Source: Rhodoglobus vestalii (GTDB taxonomy: Bacteria > Actinomycetota > Actinomycetes > Actinomycetales > Microbacteriaceae). From it: DNA of 64,000 bases. Made by a program: the position numbers and the translations under genes. Below the pieces are notes generated by a model. It did no database searches, was not told the DNA's origin, and saw nothing but the letters and a program-made list of their open reading frames with translations. Of the stretch, positions 9,411-18,208 are shown in pieces (within the stretch, counting starts at the first letter, position 1; each line of letters begins with the position of its first letter). The stretch lies in NCBI RefSeq assembly GCF_006788895.1, contig NZ_VFRA01000001.1, forward strand, positions 1,302,001 to 1,366,000, in the 5' to 3' direction.

Positions 9411-10653
9411 GGAGGCCCAACTCAGCGTTCTCCGGGCCGAAGTGCTTCAGGATGACGAGGTCTTGAGTCGACGAGCGGTTGGTGACAGTTACACCCGCGC
9501 GCGCCGCAGCTTCCGTCACAAAGAACTCATCCTGGCTCAGCTGGCCGAAGCGGATGAGGGTGACGGCGGCAATGTCGTGATTTCCTAGTGTGCCATTTCC
9601 CTGCACTGCGATAAGCCCATAGGCATCAGCATCCGTAATAGTTACGGTTGCCCCCGGACGCACTGTCAGCTCTTTAGCGCTGAAATGCGGCGAGCGATAG
9701 ACGATCCACTTCTCAACGTAGTCGCGCTCTCCATCGGCCAGCGAATGTGCCGTCGAGTATGGGGCCATGAATCGGTTGGTCACGAAGTTCGGGTCGATGT
9801 TCTTCTCCCAGTCGAGCAGGGAGATGATGAAGTCAAAGTCACCGTGGTGCTCCGACGGGACATCCTTCCACAAAAGCTCTTCGGGAACTTCGCGGTTATT
9901 ACTCCAGGATTCGCACATGCAGAAGACATCGCAGGCTGCTTGAGGTTCATAAGTGCAAATGCTCGCGGGAGCGTGAAGCACACCAGACGGGATATCCCAG
10001 CCGGTGCCCAATTGTGTGCGATACCCGCGGGAAAGATCAGTAATTCGGTTGTCTCCCCCGTCACGGAAGCGCATGAGACGCGCCTTGACCTGGTCAGTGG
10101 TTACTTCCGGTTGAAATCCGAGGAAAGAGATGGGCTGGTCACCCAAATGGTTGTTCATGTGCGGTGAGTAGTAGTACGCCTCAGGCTTGCCAGGCTTGTC
10201 TACGAGAGCCGCTTTTTCATCCGTGTGATGAACGTGAAAAGGCAGGGCTTGCTGATTATCAAAGAATTTCGAGTACATCGGCCAGCTCTGATGTTTGTTC
10301 CAGAGGCGACTTCCGATTGCTTCCGCCTTGTGGTGCCCGACGAACTCATCGAACGGCAACAGCGGGCCGCCATCAGGGTCGACGACGAGGCTGAGTCCCT
10401 CATTGGCGCCGGTGAGGGGACCGTTGTCTGCACGCACTGCCGACGAGAGCCAACGCTCGTCTACGCCACCACGACCCTGCGCGAACGGAAAGTAATCGTC
10501 GGGGTGCAATCGGATGCGGCGGCCAGGGGTGCAGAAGGCACGAGGAACCCACGTCGGCGCAAGTTGCACAATGCCTTTGCCCGCGTTAAGCGCGCGATCC
10601 ATTCCGACTGTGCTTGAAGCGACGCTCTCGTAGGCTCCGTCAACCATGTGCAT
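9403..10653 (-). CDS. phosphomannose-isomerase-like cupin protein
   Basis: This is the first gene of the minus-strand operon, with 416 residues and a clear GAAGGAGAAA site before the ATG. The cupin core has a metal-site layout like type I mannose-6-phosphate isomerase: H140 and H142 in LPFHVHHTDEKA, E158 in GKPEAYY and H227 in IPSGVLHAP. The N-terminal 100 residues and the C-terminal half are divergent from ManA. It is probably a sugar isomerase acting on the imported sugar or its oxidised product. It is unlikely to be a housekeeping ManA given this operon and divergence. The substrate is unknown. Confidence 0.7.
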   Translation of the reverse strand: MHMVDGAYESVASSTVGMDRALNAGKGIVQLAPTWVPRAFCTPGRRIRLHPDDYFPFAQGRGGVDERWLSSAVRADNGPLTGANEGLSLVVDPDGGPLLPFDEFVGHHKAEAIGSRLWNKHQSWPMYSKFFDNQQALPFHVHHTDEKAALVDKPGKPEAYYYSPHMNNHLGDQPISFLGFQPEVTTDQVKARLMRFRDGGDNRITDLSRGYRTQLGTGWDIPSGVLHAPASICTYEPQAACDVFCMCESWSNNREVPEELLWKDVPSEHHGDFDFIISLLDWEKNIDPNFVTNRFMAPYSTAHSLADGERDYVEKWIVYRSPHFSAKELTVRPGATVTITDADAYGLIAVQGNGTLGNHDIAAVTLIRFGQLSQDEFFVTEAAARAGVTVTNRSSTQDLVILKHFGPENAELGLHV

Positions 10654-10716
10654 TTTCTCCTTCGTTCACGCTGTAGCGGCAGCGAGGCGATGTGCACAGG
10701 CTGCTTTGCCTTATCT

Positions 10717-10744
10717 GGTTCAATGAACCGGTGTTCAGTGAACC
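10717..10744. promoter_or_regulatory. two adjacent GGTTCANTGAACC-type operator sites
   Basis: GGTTCAATGAACC (10717-10729) is a perfect 13-bp palindrome. TGTTCAGTGAACC (10732-10744) follows 15 bp later with one arm mismatch. They lie in the 217-bp region between the divergent minus-strand operon and the DeoR gene. A third copy lies before the LacI gene at 1619-1631. They probably form the operator of the import operon for the LacI or the DeoR protein. Confidence 0.6.
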
Positions 10745-10870
10745 TACCACCCGTGAGGGGAGAGTGTCAACGCACACACGAATTGGCGGCATTGCGACGC
10801 CTCGCGATGCCCAACACGTGCGAAGACGTGGGTTGTAACATGAAATCTCACACCACCACCGAGGAGCACC

Positions 10871-11632
10871 ATGGCCACAATTGGCACTCTGGGCGCACAG
10901 CAGCGAAAAACCATGCTGCTCGAAAGGCTGAACCAGGATGGAGCGATTCGGCTCGACAACATCGCTGGAGAGCTCTCGGTATCGGCCATGACCGTGCGCC
11001 GAGACCTCGATCACATGGAAGCTGAGGGCTTGTTGCGACGGGTACGCGGCGGGGCAGTGTCGATTGCCGGTCCCCGCCCATTCGATGAACGCCGGGCGGT
11101 GCGCGCTCGAGCAAAGCAAATCATCGCCGCGAAGGCTGCCGCCCTAATCCCGCAGTCCGGGGCAATTGGGCTCGATGCTTCAACTACAGCTGGCACCATC
11201 GCGAGCACTCTTGGAGCCCGCGATGGACTCACGGTCGCCACGAACTCATTCGAGAACTTCATCTGCATGCGCCCGTTTCCCGGTGTAACCGGAGTCCTGA
11301 CCGGCGGCGAATCCGAACCCAATACGGAAAGTCTCGTGGGCCTTCTCGCCTGCCAAGGTGCTTCGTCGATGTTGTACTCACGATTCTTCTCCTCGGCGAG
11401 CGCAATCGACGCGTCTTTAGGGAGTTCAGAAGTTTCGCTTGCCGAAAGCCAAGTAAAACAAGCCTTTGCAAGCACCGCGAGAGAAACCATCCTGTGTCTC
11501 GATTCGTCAAAATTGGATGATCGATCCATCGCGTTGAGCTTCAATCTGCGTGATGTAAGCCTTCTCATAACGGAATTGGATCCGCGTGACGCCCGGCTCG
11601 ACGGCTACCGCGAGATTGTTGAGCTACTTTAG
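10871..11632 (+). CDS. DeoR-family transcriptional regulator
   Basis: The 253-residue protein has an N-terminal winged HTH (residues about 14-66, with LDNIAGELSVSAMTVRRDLD and LLRRVRGGAV) and a DeoR sensor domain of the phosphosugar-binding isomerase-like fold (IGLDASTTAGTIAS). The ATG follows GAGGAGCACC. It is divergent from the import operon and 36-78 bp upstream of the aldolase gene, so it may control either. DeoR-type regulators govern rhamnose genes in rhizobia. The assignment to rhamnose here is by context only. Confidence 0.87.
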   Translation: MATIGTLGAQQRKTMLLERLNQDGAIRLDNIAGELSVSAMTVRRDLDHMEAEGLLRRVRGGAVSIAGPRPFDERRAVRARAKQIIAAKAAALIPQSGAIGLDASTTAGTIASTLGARDGLTVATNSFENFICMRPFPGVTGVLTGGESEPNTESLVGLLACQGASSMLYSRFFSSASAIDASLGSSEVSLAESQVKQAFASTARETILCLDSSKLDDRSIALSFNLRDVSLLITELDPRDARLDGYREIVELL

Positions 11633-11662
11633 TGTGGCCCCTTGCACCAGCTGGTAATTTAC

Positions 11663-11686
11663 TGTTAGATGTCACAAATACTAACA
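11663..11686. promoter_or_regulatory. putative operator/dyad before the aldolase gene
   Basis: TGTTAG (11663-11668) and CTAACA (11681-11686) are perfect inverted arms separated by 12 bp. The dyad covers a possible upstream ATG at 11669, which favours the later start at 11711. It may be a regulator site for rhaD-rhaB. Confidence 0.35.
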
Positions 11687-11710
11687 AACGCGACGATACA
11701 GGACACTCGG

Positions 11711-13747
11711 ATGACGAACCCCACTGCAGCTGAACTCATCGCCCGCTCGAACCGTCTCGGTTCTGACCCGCGCGTCACCAATTACGCTGGCGGAAACACG
11801 TCGGCGAAGGGCACCGAAACCGATCCCGTCACGGGCGAGCCGGTCGAACTGATGTGGGTGAAGGGCTCCGGCGGAGACCTCGGCACCCTCACCGAGCCTG
11901 GTTTAGCGGTGTTGCGCCTCGACCGTATGCGCGCGCTCACCAACGTTTACCCCGGTGTTGAGCGCGAAGATGAGATGGTCGCCGCGTTCGACTACACGTT
12001 GCACGGCAAGGGAGGAGCTGCGCCATCCATTGACACCGCCATGCACGGACTTGTGGATGCCGCCCACGTCGACCACCTGCACCCAGATTCCGGAATCGCT
12101 ATTGCGACCGCGAAAGATGGCGAGAAACTCACCAAGAAAGCATTCGGCAACAAGGTTGTGTGGGTTGACTGGCGCCGCCCCGGATTCCAGCTCGGACTCG
12201 ACATCGCGGCCATCAAGGAGAAGAACCCGAAAGCGATCGGCTGCATTCTCGGTGGCCACGGCATCACTGCCTGGGGCGAGACCAGCGATGAGGCCGAGAA
12301 GAACAGTCTCTGGATCATCAAGACTGCGGAAGACTACATCGCCGCCAAGGGCAAGAAAGCCCCATTCGGTCGTGCCGTCACCAAGAATGCGGCCCTTCCC
12401 CAAGACGAACGTCGCACGAAAGCTGCCGCTCTGGCCGCCACGATCCGAGGAATCGCGAGCCACGACCGCCCCATGGTTGGCCACTTCACCGACTCCGACG
12501 AAGTGCTCGAGTTTCTAGCATCCGCCAATGCGCCCAAGCTTGCCAAGTTGGGCACCAGCTGCCCCGACCACTTCTTGCGCACGAAGGTGAAGCCACTGCT
12601 GCTCGACGTTCCCGCCAACGCGTCGGTTGAGAAGAGCATCGAGCGTCTCAAAGAACTGCACGACGAATACCGCAAGGACTACACCGCGTACTACAACAAG
12701 CACGCCACCGATGACTCCCCCGAAATTCGTGGGGCTGACCCGCTGATCGTGCTCATTCCCGGCGTCGGAATGTTCAGCTACGGCGCCAACAAACAGACCG
12801 CGCGCGTTGCCAGCGAGTTCTACGTGAACGCCATCAACGTCATGCGCGGCGCGGAAGCTCTCTCCACCTACGCGCCCATCAGTGACGCCGAGAAGTTCCG
12901 CATCGAATACTGGGCACTTGAAGAAGCCAAGCTGCAGCGGATGCCGAAGCCTAAGTCGCACGCAACGCGCATTGCCCTCGTCACCGGTGCCGCATCCGGA
13001 ATCGGCAAAGCAATCGCTACTCGCCTGGCCGCGGACGGCGCCTGCGTCATCATCGCTGATCTCGACCTCGAGAAGGCTCAGGCTGCGGCCGCCGAGATTG
13101 GCAACAGCGACGTCGCAATCGGGTTGAAGGTCAACGTAACTGATGCTGCCGCGATTGAACGCATGGTGCAGGATGCTCTGCTCGCGTTTGGCGGCATCGA
13201 TATTGTTGTGAACAATGCGGGCGTTTCGCTCTCGAAGCCACTGCTGGAGACCACTGAGCAGGATTGGGACTTCCAGCACGACATCATGGCCAAGGGTTCA
13301 TTCCTCGTCTCGAAGGCCACCGCCCCGGTTCTCATCGAGCAGGCCATGGGCGGCGATGTGATCTATATCTCATCGAAGAATTCGGTATTCGCCGGCCCCA
13401 ACAACATTGCGTATTCGGCGACGAAGGCTGACCAGGCCCATCAGGTGCGACTGCTTGCGGTTGAGTTGGGCGAGCACGGGGTGAAGGTCAACGGCATTAA
13501 CCCTGACGGTGTGGTGCGTGGTTCCGGAATTTTTGCGGCAGGGTGGGGCGCCAACCGCGCCAAAACGTACGGCGTTGAAGAGGAAGATCTGGGCAAGTTC
13601 TACGCCCAGCGCACTATCCTCAAGCGTGAAGTTCTTCCCGAGAACGTCGCCAACGCGGTTTCGGTGCTCACGGGCCCTGACCTCAGTCACACCACCGGGC
13701 TGCACATTCCGGTGGACGCCGGTGTTGCGGCGGCGTTCCTGCGATGA
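11711..13747 (+). CDS. rhaD: bifunctional L-rhamnulose-1-phosphate aldolase / L-lactaldehyde dehydrogenase
   Basis: The N-terminal class II aldolase domain (about residues 1-415) cleaves rhamnulose-1-phosphate to DHAP and L-lactaldehyde; NYAGGNTSAKG and the later HLHPDSGIAI histidines belong to it. The C-terminal short-chain dehydrogenase domain (TG-AASGIG from T425, catalytic Y568-x3-K572) oxidises lactaldehyde to L-lactate. This fusion replaces separate RhaD and AldA enzymes. An in-frame ATG exists at 11669 but lacks a ribosome site and lies inside a dyad; ATG 11711 follows ACAGGACAC, so it is preferred. Its stop overlaps the kinase start by 4 bp. Confidence 0.92.
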   Translation: MTNPTAAELIARSNRLGSDPRVTNYAGGNTSAKGTETDPVTGEPVELMWVKGSGGDLGTLTEPGLAVLRLDRMRALTNVYPGVEREDEMVAAFDYTLHGKGGAAPSIDTAMHGLVDAAHVDHLHPDSGIAIATAKDGEKLTKKAFGNKVVWVDWRRPGFQLGLDIAAIKEKNPKAIGCILGGHGITAWGETSDEAEKNSLWIIKTAEDYIAAKGKKAPFGRAVTKNAALPQDERRTKAAALAATIRGIASHDRPMVGHFTDSDEVLEFLASANAPKLAKLGTSCPDHFLRTKVKPLLLDVPANASVEKSIERLKELHDEYRKDYTAYYNKHATDDSPEIRGADPLIVLIPGVGMFSYGANKQTARVASEFYVNAINVMRGAEALSTYAPISDAEKFRIEYWALEEAKLQRMPKPKSHATRIALVTGAASGIGKAIATRLAADGACVIIADLDLEKAQAAAAEIGNSDVAIGLKVNVTDAAAIERMVQDALLAFGGIDIVVNNAGVSLSKPLLETTEQDWDFQHDIMAKGSFLVSKATAPVLIEQAMGGDVIYISSKNSVFAGPNNIAYSATKADQAHQVRLLAVELGEHGVKVNGINPDGVVRGSGIFAAGWGANRAKTYGVEEEDLGKFYAQRTILKREVLPENVANAVSVLTGPDLSHTTGLHIPVDAGVAAAFLR

Positions 13748-15138
13748 ACGCCACCGTTGCGGCAATTGACCTCGGTGCCACCAGCGGCCGGGTCATGCTC
13801 GGCCAGGTCAGCCATAACGAGCTCAGTGTTCGCCCGGTTGCGCGTTTTCCGAATGGTCCGGTGCGGCGTGACGATGGTTTGCACTGGGATATTGACGCTC
13901 TGTACACGAGTGTGCTCGCTGGGCTGGCTGCGGCCGTTCGCGAAGAACCACAGCTGTCAAGCATCGGTGTCGATTCGTGGGCGGTTGACTATGCGCTGAT
14001 GTCTGGCGGGCGGATGATCGCCCCACCGTTTCACTACCGTGACGACCGCACCGCGGCCGGGGTCGAGCGGGTGCATGCTATCGCCAACCATGCGGAGCTC
14101 TACGCGTCGAATGGGCTGCAGTTCTTACCGTTCAACACGCTCTACCAGTTTGCGGCCGAGCCACACCTTGCCGCCGCTGACAGCTTTCTGCTGGTGCCCG
14201 ACCTCATCAGCTACTGGCTGACAGGGCGCCAGGTTGCCGAACACACCAACGCGTCAACCACGGGGCTGCTCAACGTTGCGAGCGGCCAGTGGGATGACGC
14301 CCTCATCGAGAAGCTCGGATTGCCCCGCCGCCTGTTCCCCGAGCTTGTGGTCCCGGGCACGACTATCGGGCGGGTGCGCGACGAGCTCGGCATCCGTGCC
14401 GATGTGGTTGCTGTCGGATCGCATGACACCGCCTCCGCCGTCGTTGCCGTGCCCGCCACCAGCGACGACTTTGCCTACATTTCGTGTGGCACCTGGGGCC
14501 TGGTGGGTGTTGAACTCAATTCGCCCGTGGTGACCGAAGCGAGCCGTGCCGCAAACTTCACCAACGAGGGCGGTGTCGACGGGCGCGTGCGCTACCTGCA
14601 CAACGTGATGGGCCTGTGGCTGCTGAGCGAGTGCGTGCGCGAATGGCAGAAGGATGACGCCAGTGTCGACCTTCTTCAGTTGTTGGCTGCGGCATCCGAA
14701 CTCACCGTGACGGTGCCAACCTTCGATGCGAATGACCCCGGGTTCATGGCCCCCGACGGAATGCCCGAACGCATTGCCACTTGGTGCACCGAGCACGACC
14801 TCCCCGCACCGCAATCGCACGTGGAGTTTGTGCGCAGCATCATCGAAAGCCTCAGCGTTGCCTTCGTGGATGCCGTGCGAACGGCCTCAGTGCTGTCAGG
14901 CAAAACAGTGTCGGTCATCCATATCGTGGGTGGTGGTTCGCAAAACGAGTTGCTCTGCCAACTCATCGCCGACCGCAGCGGGATGCCGGTGCTGGCTGGG
15001 CCTGTTGAGGCGACCGCGATTGGTAATGTGCTGATTCAGGCGCGGGCTCAGGGTTTCGTCGAGGGATCGCTTGAGGCGCTGCGTTCACTCGTTGCGACCG
15101 CCTTTTCGCCGAAGCGATATCTTCCGCGTTCGCGCTAG
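13744..15138 (+). CDS. rhaB: rhamnulokinase
   Basis: This is a 464-residue FGGY-family kinase that phosphorylates L-rhamnulose before aldol cleavage. The actin-like ATPase core begins with AIDLGATSGRVMLG (residues 6-19). The substrate region has GVDSWAVDYAL and YRDDRT, and the C-terminal FGGY signature lies around IVGGGSQNELLCQLIADRSG. Length and motifs fit RhaB rather than xylulokinase. The ATG overlaps the aldolase stop (ATGA), so the two are translated as a pair. Confidence 0.93.
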   Translation: MNATVAAIDLGATSGRVMLGQVSHNELSVRPVARFPNGPVRRDDGLHWDIDALYTSVLAGLAAAVREEPQLSSIGVDSWAVDYALMSGGRMIAPPFHYRDDRTAAGVERVHAIANHAELYASNGLQFLPFNTLYQFAAEPHLAAADSFLLVPDLISYWLTGRQVAEHTNASTTGLLNVASGQWDDALIEKLGLPRRLFPELVVPGTTIGRVRDELGIRADVVAVGSHDTASAVVAVPATSDDFAYISCGTWGLVGVELNSPVVTEASRAANFTNEGGVDGRVRYLHNVMGLWLLSECVREWQKDDASVDLLQLLAAASELTVTVPTFDANDPGFMAPDGMPERIATWCTEHDLPAPQSHVEFVRSIIESLSVAFVDAVRTASVLSGKTVSVIHIVGGGSQNELLCQLIADRSGMPVLAGPVEATAIGNVLIQARAQGFVEGSLEALRSLVATAFSPKRYLPRSR

Positions 15139-15155
15139 CGTCAGGTCGGCGCTGT

Positions 15156-16148
15156 CTAGTTCTCGTCGAGCATCGGGTAGCTCAGGCCGATCTGTCGACG
15201 AATCTCATCGAGCGTATGCATGATCTGCACGCTCTCGCGCGGTGACAGAATGTCATTGCCGAGGTCACCGGCGGCCACAAGACGTTCGAGTTCTGCCGCC
15301 TGAAACTGCATCCCACGACCGGTGACGGTGCCATCAAATTCTTCGACGATAGTGCCGTCTGCATCAAAACGAGTGAACGTGGTCGGCTGGTACCAGGTCT
15401 CGTCGATCTCGATGCGGCCTTCGCTGCCGACGATCGCAGCGCGGTTCGACCCTCGCAGGTCGAGGGTGGTTTGCAGGACCGCTTGGGCCTCGTCGCCGTA
15501 GCTCAGAATCATCGACGTCTGACGATCAACACCGGTAGCAGTTTTGGTCGCGACAGCGACGACGTTCGTCGGCGTTCCGAGGATGTCATAGGCGAAGGAC
15601 AGCGGGTAGATGCCAAGATCGAGTAGTGCCCCACCGCCGAGGGCCGGGTTGTTGATTCGGTGGAGCGGGTCTCGGGGCAGGTTCTGGTTGTGATCGGCGA
15701 TCACGCTGCGGATGCTTCCGAGCGCACCGCTCTTCACTAGTTCGCGAATGCGCACCATGTGGGGCAGGTAGCGGGTCCACATGGCTTCCAGCACCACGAG
15801 CCCCAGTTCGGATGCCCGGGCAACGACGGTCTCCGCCTGGGCGGCATTCATGGTGAACACTTTCTCCACGAGCACGTGTTTGCCGGCATTCACCGCGAGC
15901 AGCGCATGCTCTTCATGGAAGGGGTGCGGGGAGGCGACATAGATCGCATCAACGTTGGGGTCGGCAACGAGCTCTTCGTAGCTCCCGTGGGCGGTCGGGA
16001 TGCCATACTTCGTTGCGAACGCGGTGGCAGACTCCACGGTGCGGGAGCCGACGGCCGCAACGGTGAAGCCGTGCTCGATGAGATCACTGGTTTGCGAACT
16101 CGCAATCGATCCGGTGCCGAGAATTCCCCACGCTAAGCGATCCGTCAT
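15156..16148 (-). CDS. Gfo/Idh/MocA-family oxidoreductase
   Basis: This is a 330-residue NAD(P)-dependent dehydrogenase with the Rossmann motif WGILGTGSIAS at the N-terminus and the EKV variant (HVLVEKVFTMNAAQA) of the EKP signature. It resembles trans-1,2-dihydrobenzene-1,2-diol/D-xylose dehydrogenase-like members that act on sugars or diols. The ATG at 16148 has an excellent AAAGGAGAT site, so the longer in-frame start is rejected. It converges on rhaB with only 17 bp between stops and is divergent from the GntR gene, sharing its operator region. The substrate is unknown. Confidence 0.85.
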   Translation of the reverse strand: MTDRLAWGILGTGSIASSQTSDLIEHGFTVAAVGSRTVESATAFATKYGIPTAHGSYEELVADPNVDAIYVASPHPFHEEHALLAVNAGKHVLVEKVFTMNAAQAETVVARASELGLVVLEAMWTRYLPHMVRIRELVKSGALGSIRSVIADHNQNLPRDPLHRINNPALGGGALLDLGIYPLSFAYDILGTPTNVVAVATKTATGVDRQTSMILSYGDEAQAVLQTTLDLRGSNRAAIVGSEGRIEIDETWYQPTTFTRFDADGTIVEEFDGTVTGRGMQFQAAELERLVAAGDLGNDILSPRESVQIMHTLDEIRRQIGLSYPMLDEN

Positions 16149-16209
16149 GCCATCTCCTTTGTTGCGCCCTAAAACATATCTGGTCAACATAGCAGGTCGC
16201 TATTTCACT

Positions 16210-16240
16210 TTGTTAGACATTCTGCTAGATTGTCTAACAA
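16210..16240. promoter_or_regulatory. paired FCD-GntR operators between the oxidoreductase and GntR genes
   Basis: TTGTTAGACA (16210-16219) and TGTCTAACAA (16231-16240) are perfect inverted 10-bp arms around an 11-bp spacer. Each half also fits the FadR/FCD consensus TNGTNNNACNA on its own (TTGTTAGACAT, one mismatch; TTGTCTAACAA, full match), with centres 20 bp apart. The position 28 bp before the GntR GTG fits autoregulation. Confidence 0.65.
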
Positions 16241-16267
16241 TATAAACCAACGACGGAGGGTCCGGCA

Positions 16268-16900
16268 GTGATCGAGAACGCAGCAGTGCTCCCAGAAACG
16301 GTAGCCCAGAAGCTGAGGGCAGACATCATCGCGCAGCACGACGCACCCGGTGCCGCCATCACCGAATCCGCTGTCGCCCTTCGCTTTGGCGTCGCCCGCC
16401 CCACCGCCCGTATCGCGATCGATCGACTCGTCGCCGACGGCCTACTGCGACGCGAAGCCCACCGAGCAGCGCGCGTTCCCGTGCTCAGCTACGACGATGT
16501 CCTCGACCTCTTTGGCACACGGTCAATTGTCGAAGCCGCCGCCATGGCAGCACTCGCCGAAGGCGGCGCGATCCCCGCCGAAGCGCTCGCAGCGCACCGT
16601 GCGCTCACCGCAACCAATGACTTTGCGCACCACGACATCCAATTTCATCGTGCGCTTGTGGCGGGCCAGCCCAGTTCCCGCATCGCCCGGCTGCACGAAC
16701 TGCTGATGGGAGAAATTGAGCTGTGCATTGGGCAGGTTCAATCAGCCCACCTGATCACCGCCCGCGAAGTCGCCGACCAGCACCAGGGCATTCTCGATGC
16801 GATCACCGCCGGGGATGCCGCCACCGCTGAGCGTCTCACCCGCGACCACATCCTGGGGGCGCGCGATCGCCTCCTTACCCACCTCGAGCGCACCAACTAA
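16268..16900 (+). CDS. GntR-family regulator (FCD/FadR type)
   Basis: The 210-residue protein has an N-terminal winged HTH (GAAITESAVALRFGVARPTARIAIDRLVADGLL, about residues 28-60, read here in short: AITESAVALRFGVARPTARI) and a C-terminal all-helical FCD ligand domain with metal-binding histidines (HHDIQFHRALV, DQHQGILDAI). The start is GTG at 16268 after GGAGGGTCC. FCD regulators of this type commonly bind lactate or hydroxy acids. It is 9 bp upstream of L-lactate dehydrogenase, so an LldR-like role is likely. Confidence 0.88.
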   Translation: MIENAAVLPETVAQKLRADIIAQHDAPGAAITESAVALRFGVARPTARIAIDRLVADGLLRREAHRAARVPVLSYDDVLDLFGTRSIVEAAAMAALAEGGAIPAEALAAHRALTATNDFAHHDIQFHRALVAGQPSSRIARLHELLMGEIELCIGQVQSAHLITAREVADQHQGILDAITAGDAATAERLTRDHILGARDRLLTHLERTN

Positions 16901-16909
16901 AGGCACACT

Positions 16910-18142
16910 ATGGTCAAGCGTCAATTCCCCAATCCCGTTGAGCTTGCGAAGCTCATGAAGTTCAAGGCACCCGAACTCAACGGCAAGAAGCGTCGACTCG
17001 ATAGTGCGCTCACCATCTACGACCTCAAAGCAATCGCCAAGCGCCGCACCCCCAAAGCGGCATTCGATTACACGGATGGCTCCGCCGAAGGCGAGATCTC
17101 ACTGAGCCGTGCGCGCCAAGCTTTCGAAGACATCGAATTTCATCCATCAATTCTTCGTGACGCCTCTCACGTTGATACCACCACGAAAGTGTTGGGCGGC
17201 ACCTCCGCGATGCCGTTTGGTATTGCGCCCACCGGGTTCACCCGCCTCATGCAAACCGAGGGCGAGATTGCTGGCGCGGGTGCCGCAGCGGCAGCCGGAA
17301 TTCCGTTCACGCTCTCGACGCTGGGCACGACATCCATTGAAGCTGTGAAAGCCACAAACCCTGACGGTCGCAACTGGTTTCAGCTCTATGTGATGCGCCA
17401 GCGTGAAATCTCGTACGGTCTTGTCGAGCGTGCTGCCGCCGCCGGCTACGACACCCTCATGTTCACCGTCGACACCCCGGTGGCTGGTGCCCGCCTGCGT
17501 GACAAACGGAACGGTTTCTCGATCCCGCCGCAGTTGACCGCCGGCACAATCTTGAATGCGCTCCCCCGACCGTGGTGGTGGTTCGACTTCCTCACCACCC
17601 CACCGCTGGAGTTCGCCTCACTCGCCACCACCGGCGGCACCGTTGGTGAACTCCTCGACTCGGCCATGGACCCGTCGATTAACTACGACGACCTGCAGAT
17701 CATCCGCGACATGTGGCCCGGCAAGATCGTCATCAAGGGTGTGCAAAACCTGGAAGACTCCAAACGCCTGGCTGACCTCGGTGTTGATGGCATCCTGCTC
17801 TCAAACCACGGCGGCCGCCAACTTGACCGGGCACCCATCCCATTCCACCTGCTGCCGAGTGTGGTGCGCGAAGTCGGCAATGACGTTGAGGTTATGGTCG
17901 ATACCGGCATCATGCACGGTGCCGACATCGTCGCCTCCATGGCACTCGGCGCCAAGTTCACCCTCATCGGCCGCGCCTACCTTTATGGGCTGATGGCTGG
18001 CGGTCGCGAAGGTGTTGACCGCGCGATCGAGATTCTCTCTGATCAGATCGTGCGCACCATGAAACTGCTCGAAGTCACCAGCATCGACGAGCTCGAACCC
18101 AAGCATGTGACACAGCTGCAGCGGTTGGTTCCGCGCGGCTAA
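16910..18142 (+). CDS. lldD: L-lactate dehydrogenase (FMN-dependent, quinone-linked type)
   Basis: This enzyme oxidises L-lactate to pyruvate and belongs to the alpha-hydroxy-acid dehydrogenase TIM-barrel family (410 residues). The active-site signature [12 protein letters not shown] places the catalytic base at H300 with R303; the FMN-binding region around [14 protein letters not shown] is also intact. It lies just after the GntR gene. L-lactate is the end product of the aldolase/dehydrogenase fusion encoded 3 kb away, so this gene plausibly completes rhamnose catabolism as well as using external lactate. Confidence 0.9.
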   Translation: MVKRQFPNPVELAKLMKFKAPELNGKKRRLDSALTIYDLKAIAKRRTPKAAFDYTDGSAEGEISLSRARQAFEDIEFHPSILRDASHVDTTTKVLGGTSAMPFGIAPTGFTRLMQTEGEIAGAGAAAAAGIPFTLSTLGTTSIEAVKATNPDGRNWFQLYVMRQREISYGLVERAAAAGYDTLMFTVDTPVAGARLRDKRNGFSIPPQLTAGTILNALPRPWWWFDFLTTPPLEFASLATTGGTVGELLDSAMDPSINYDDLQIIRDMWPGKIVIKGVQNLEDSKRLADLGVDGILLSNHGGRQLDRAPIPFHLLPSVVREVGNDVEVMVDTGIMHGADIVASMALGAKFTLIGRAYLYGLMAGGREGVDRAIEILSDQIVRTMKLLEVTSIDELEPKHVTQLQRLVPRG

Positions 18143-18208
18143 CAGCGACAGGGCGCAACGCTCCGGATGGCTGCGTGCGTTGCTCGAGTTGGCATAGTGT
18201 TGAGCAAC

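Noticed and set aside
9403..10653. Housekeeping mannose-6-phosphate isomerase
   Set aside because: Metal-site residues are similar, but the N- and C-terminal regions diverge and the gene is co-translated with a sugar importer.
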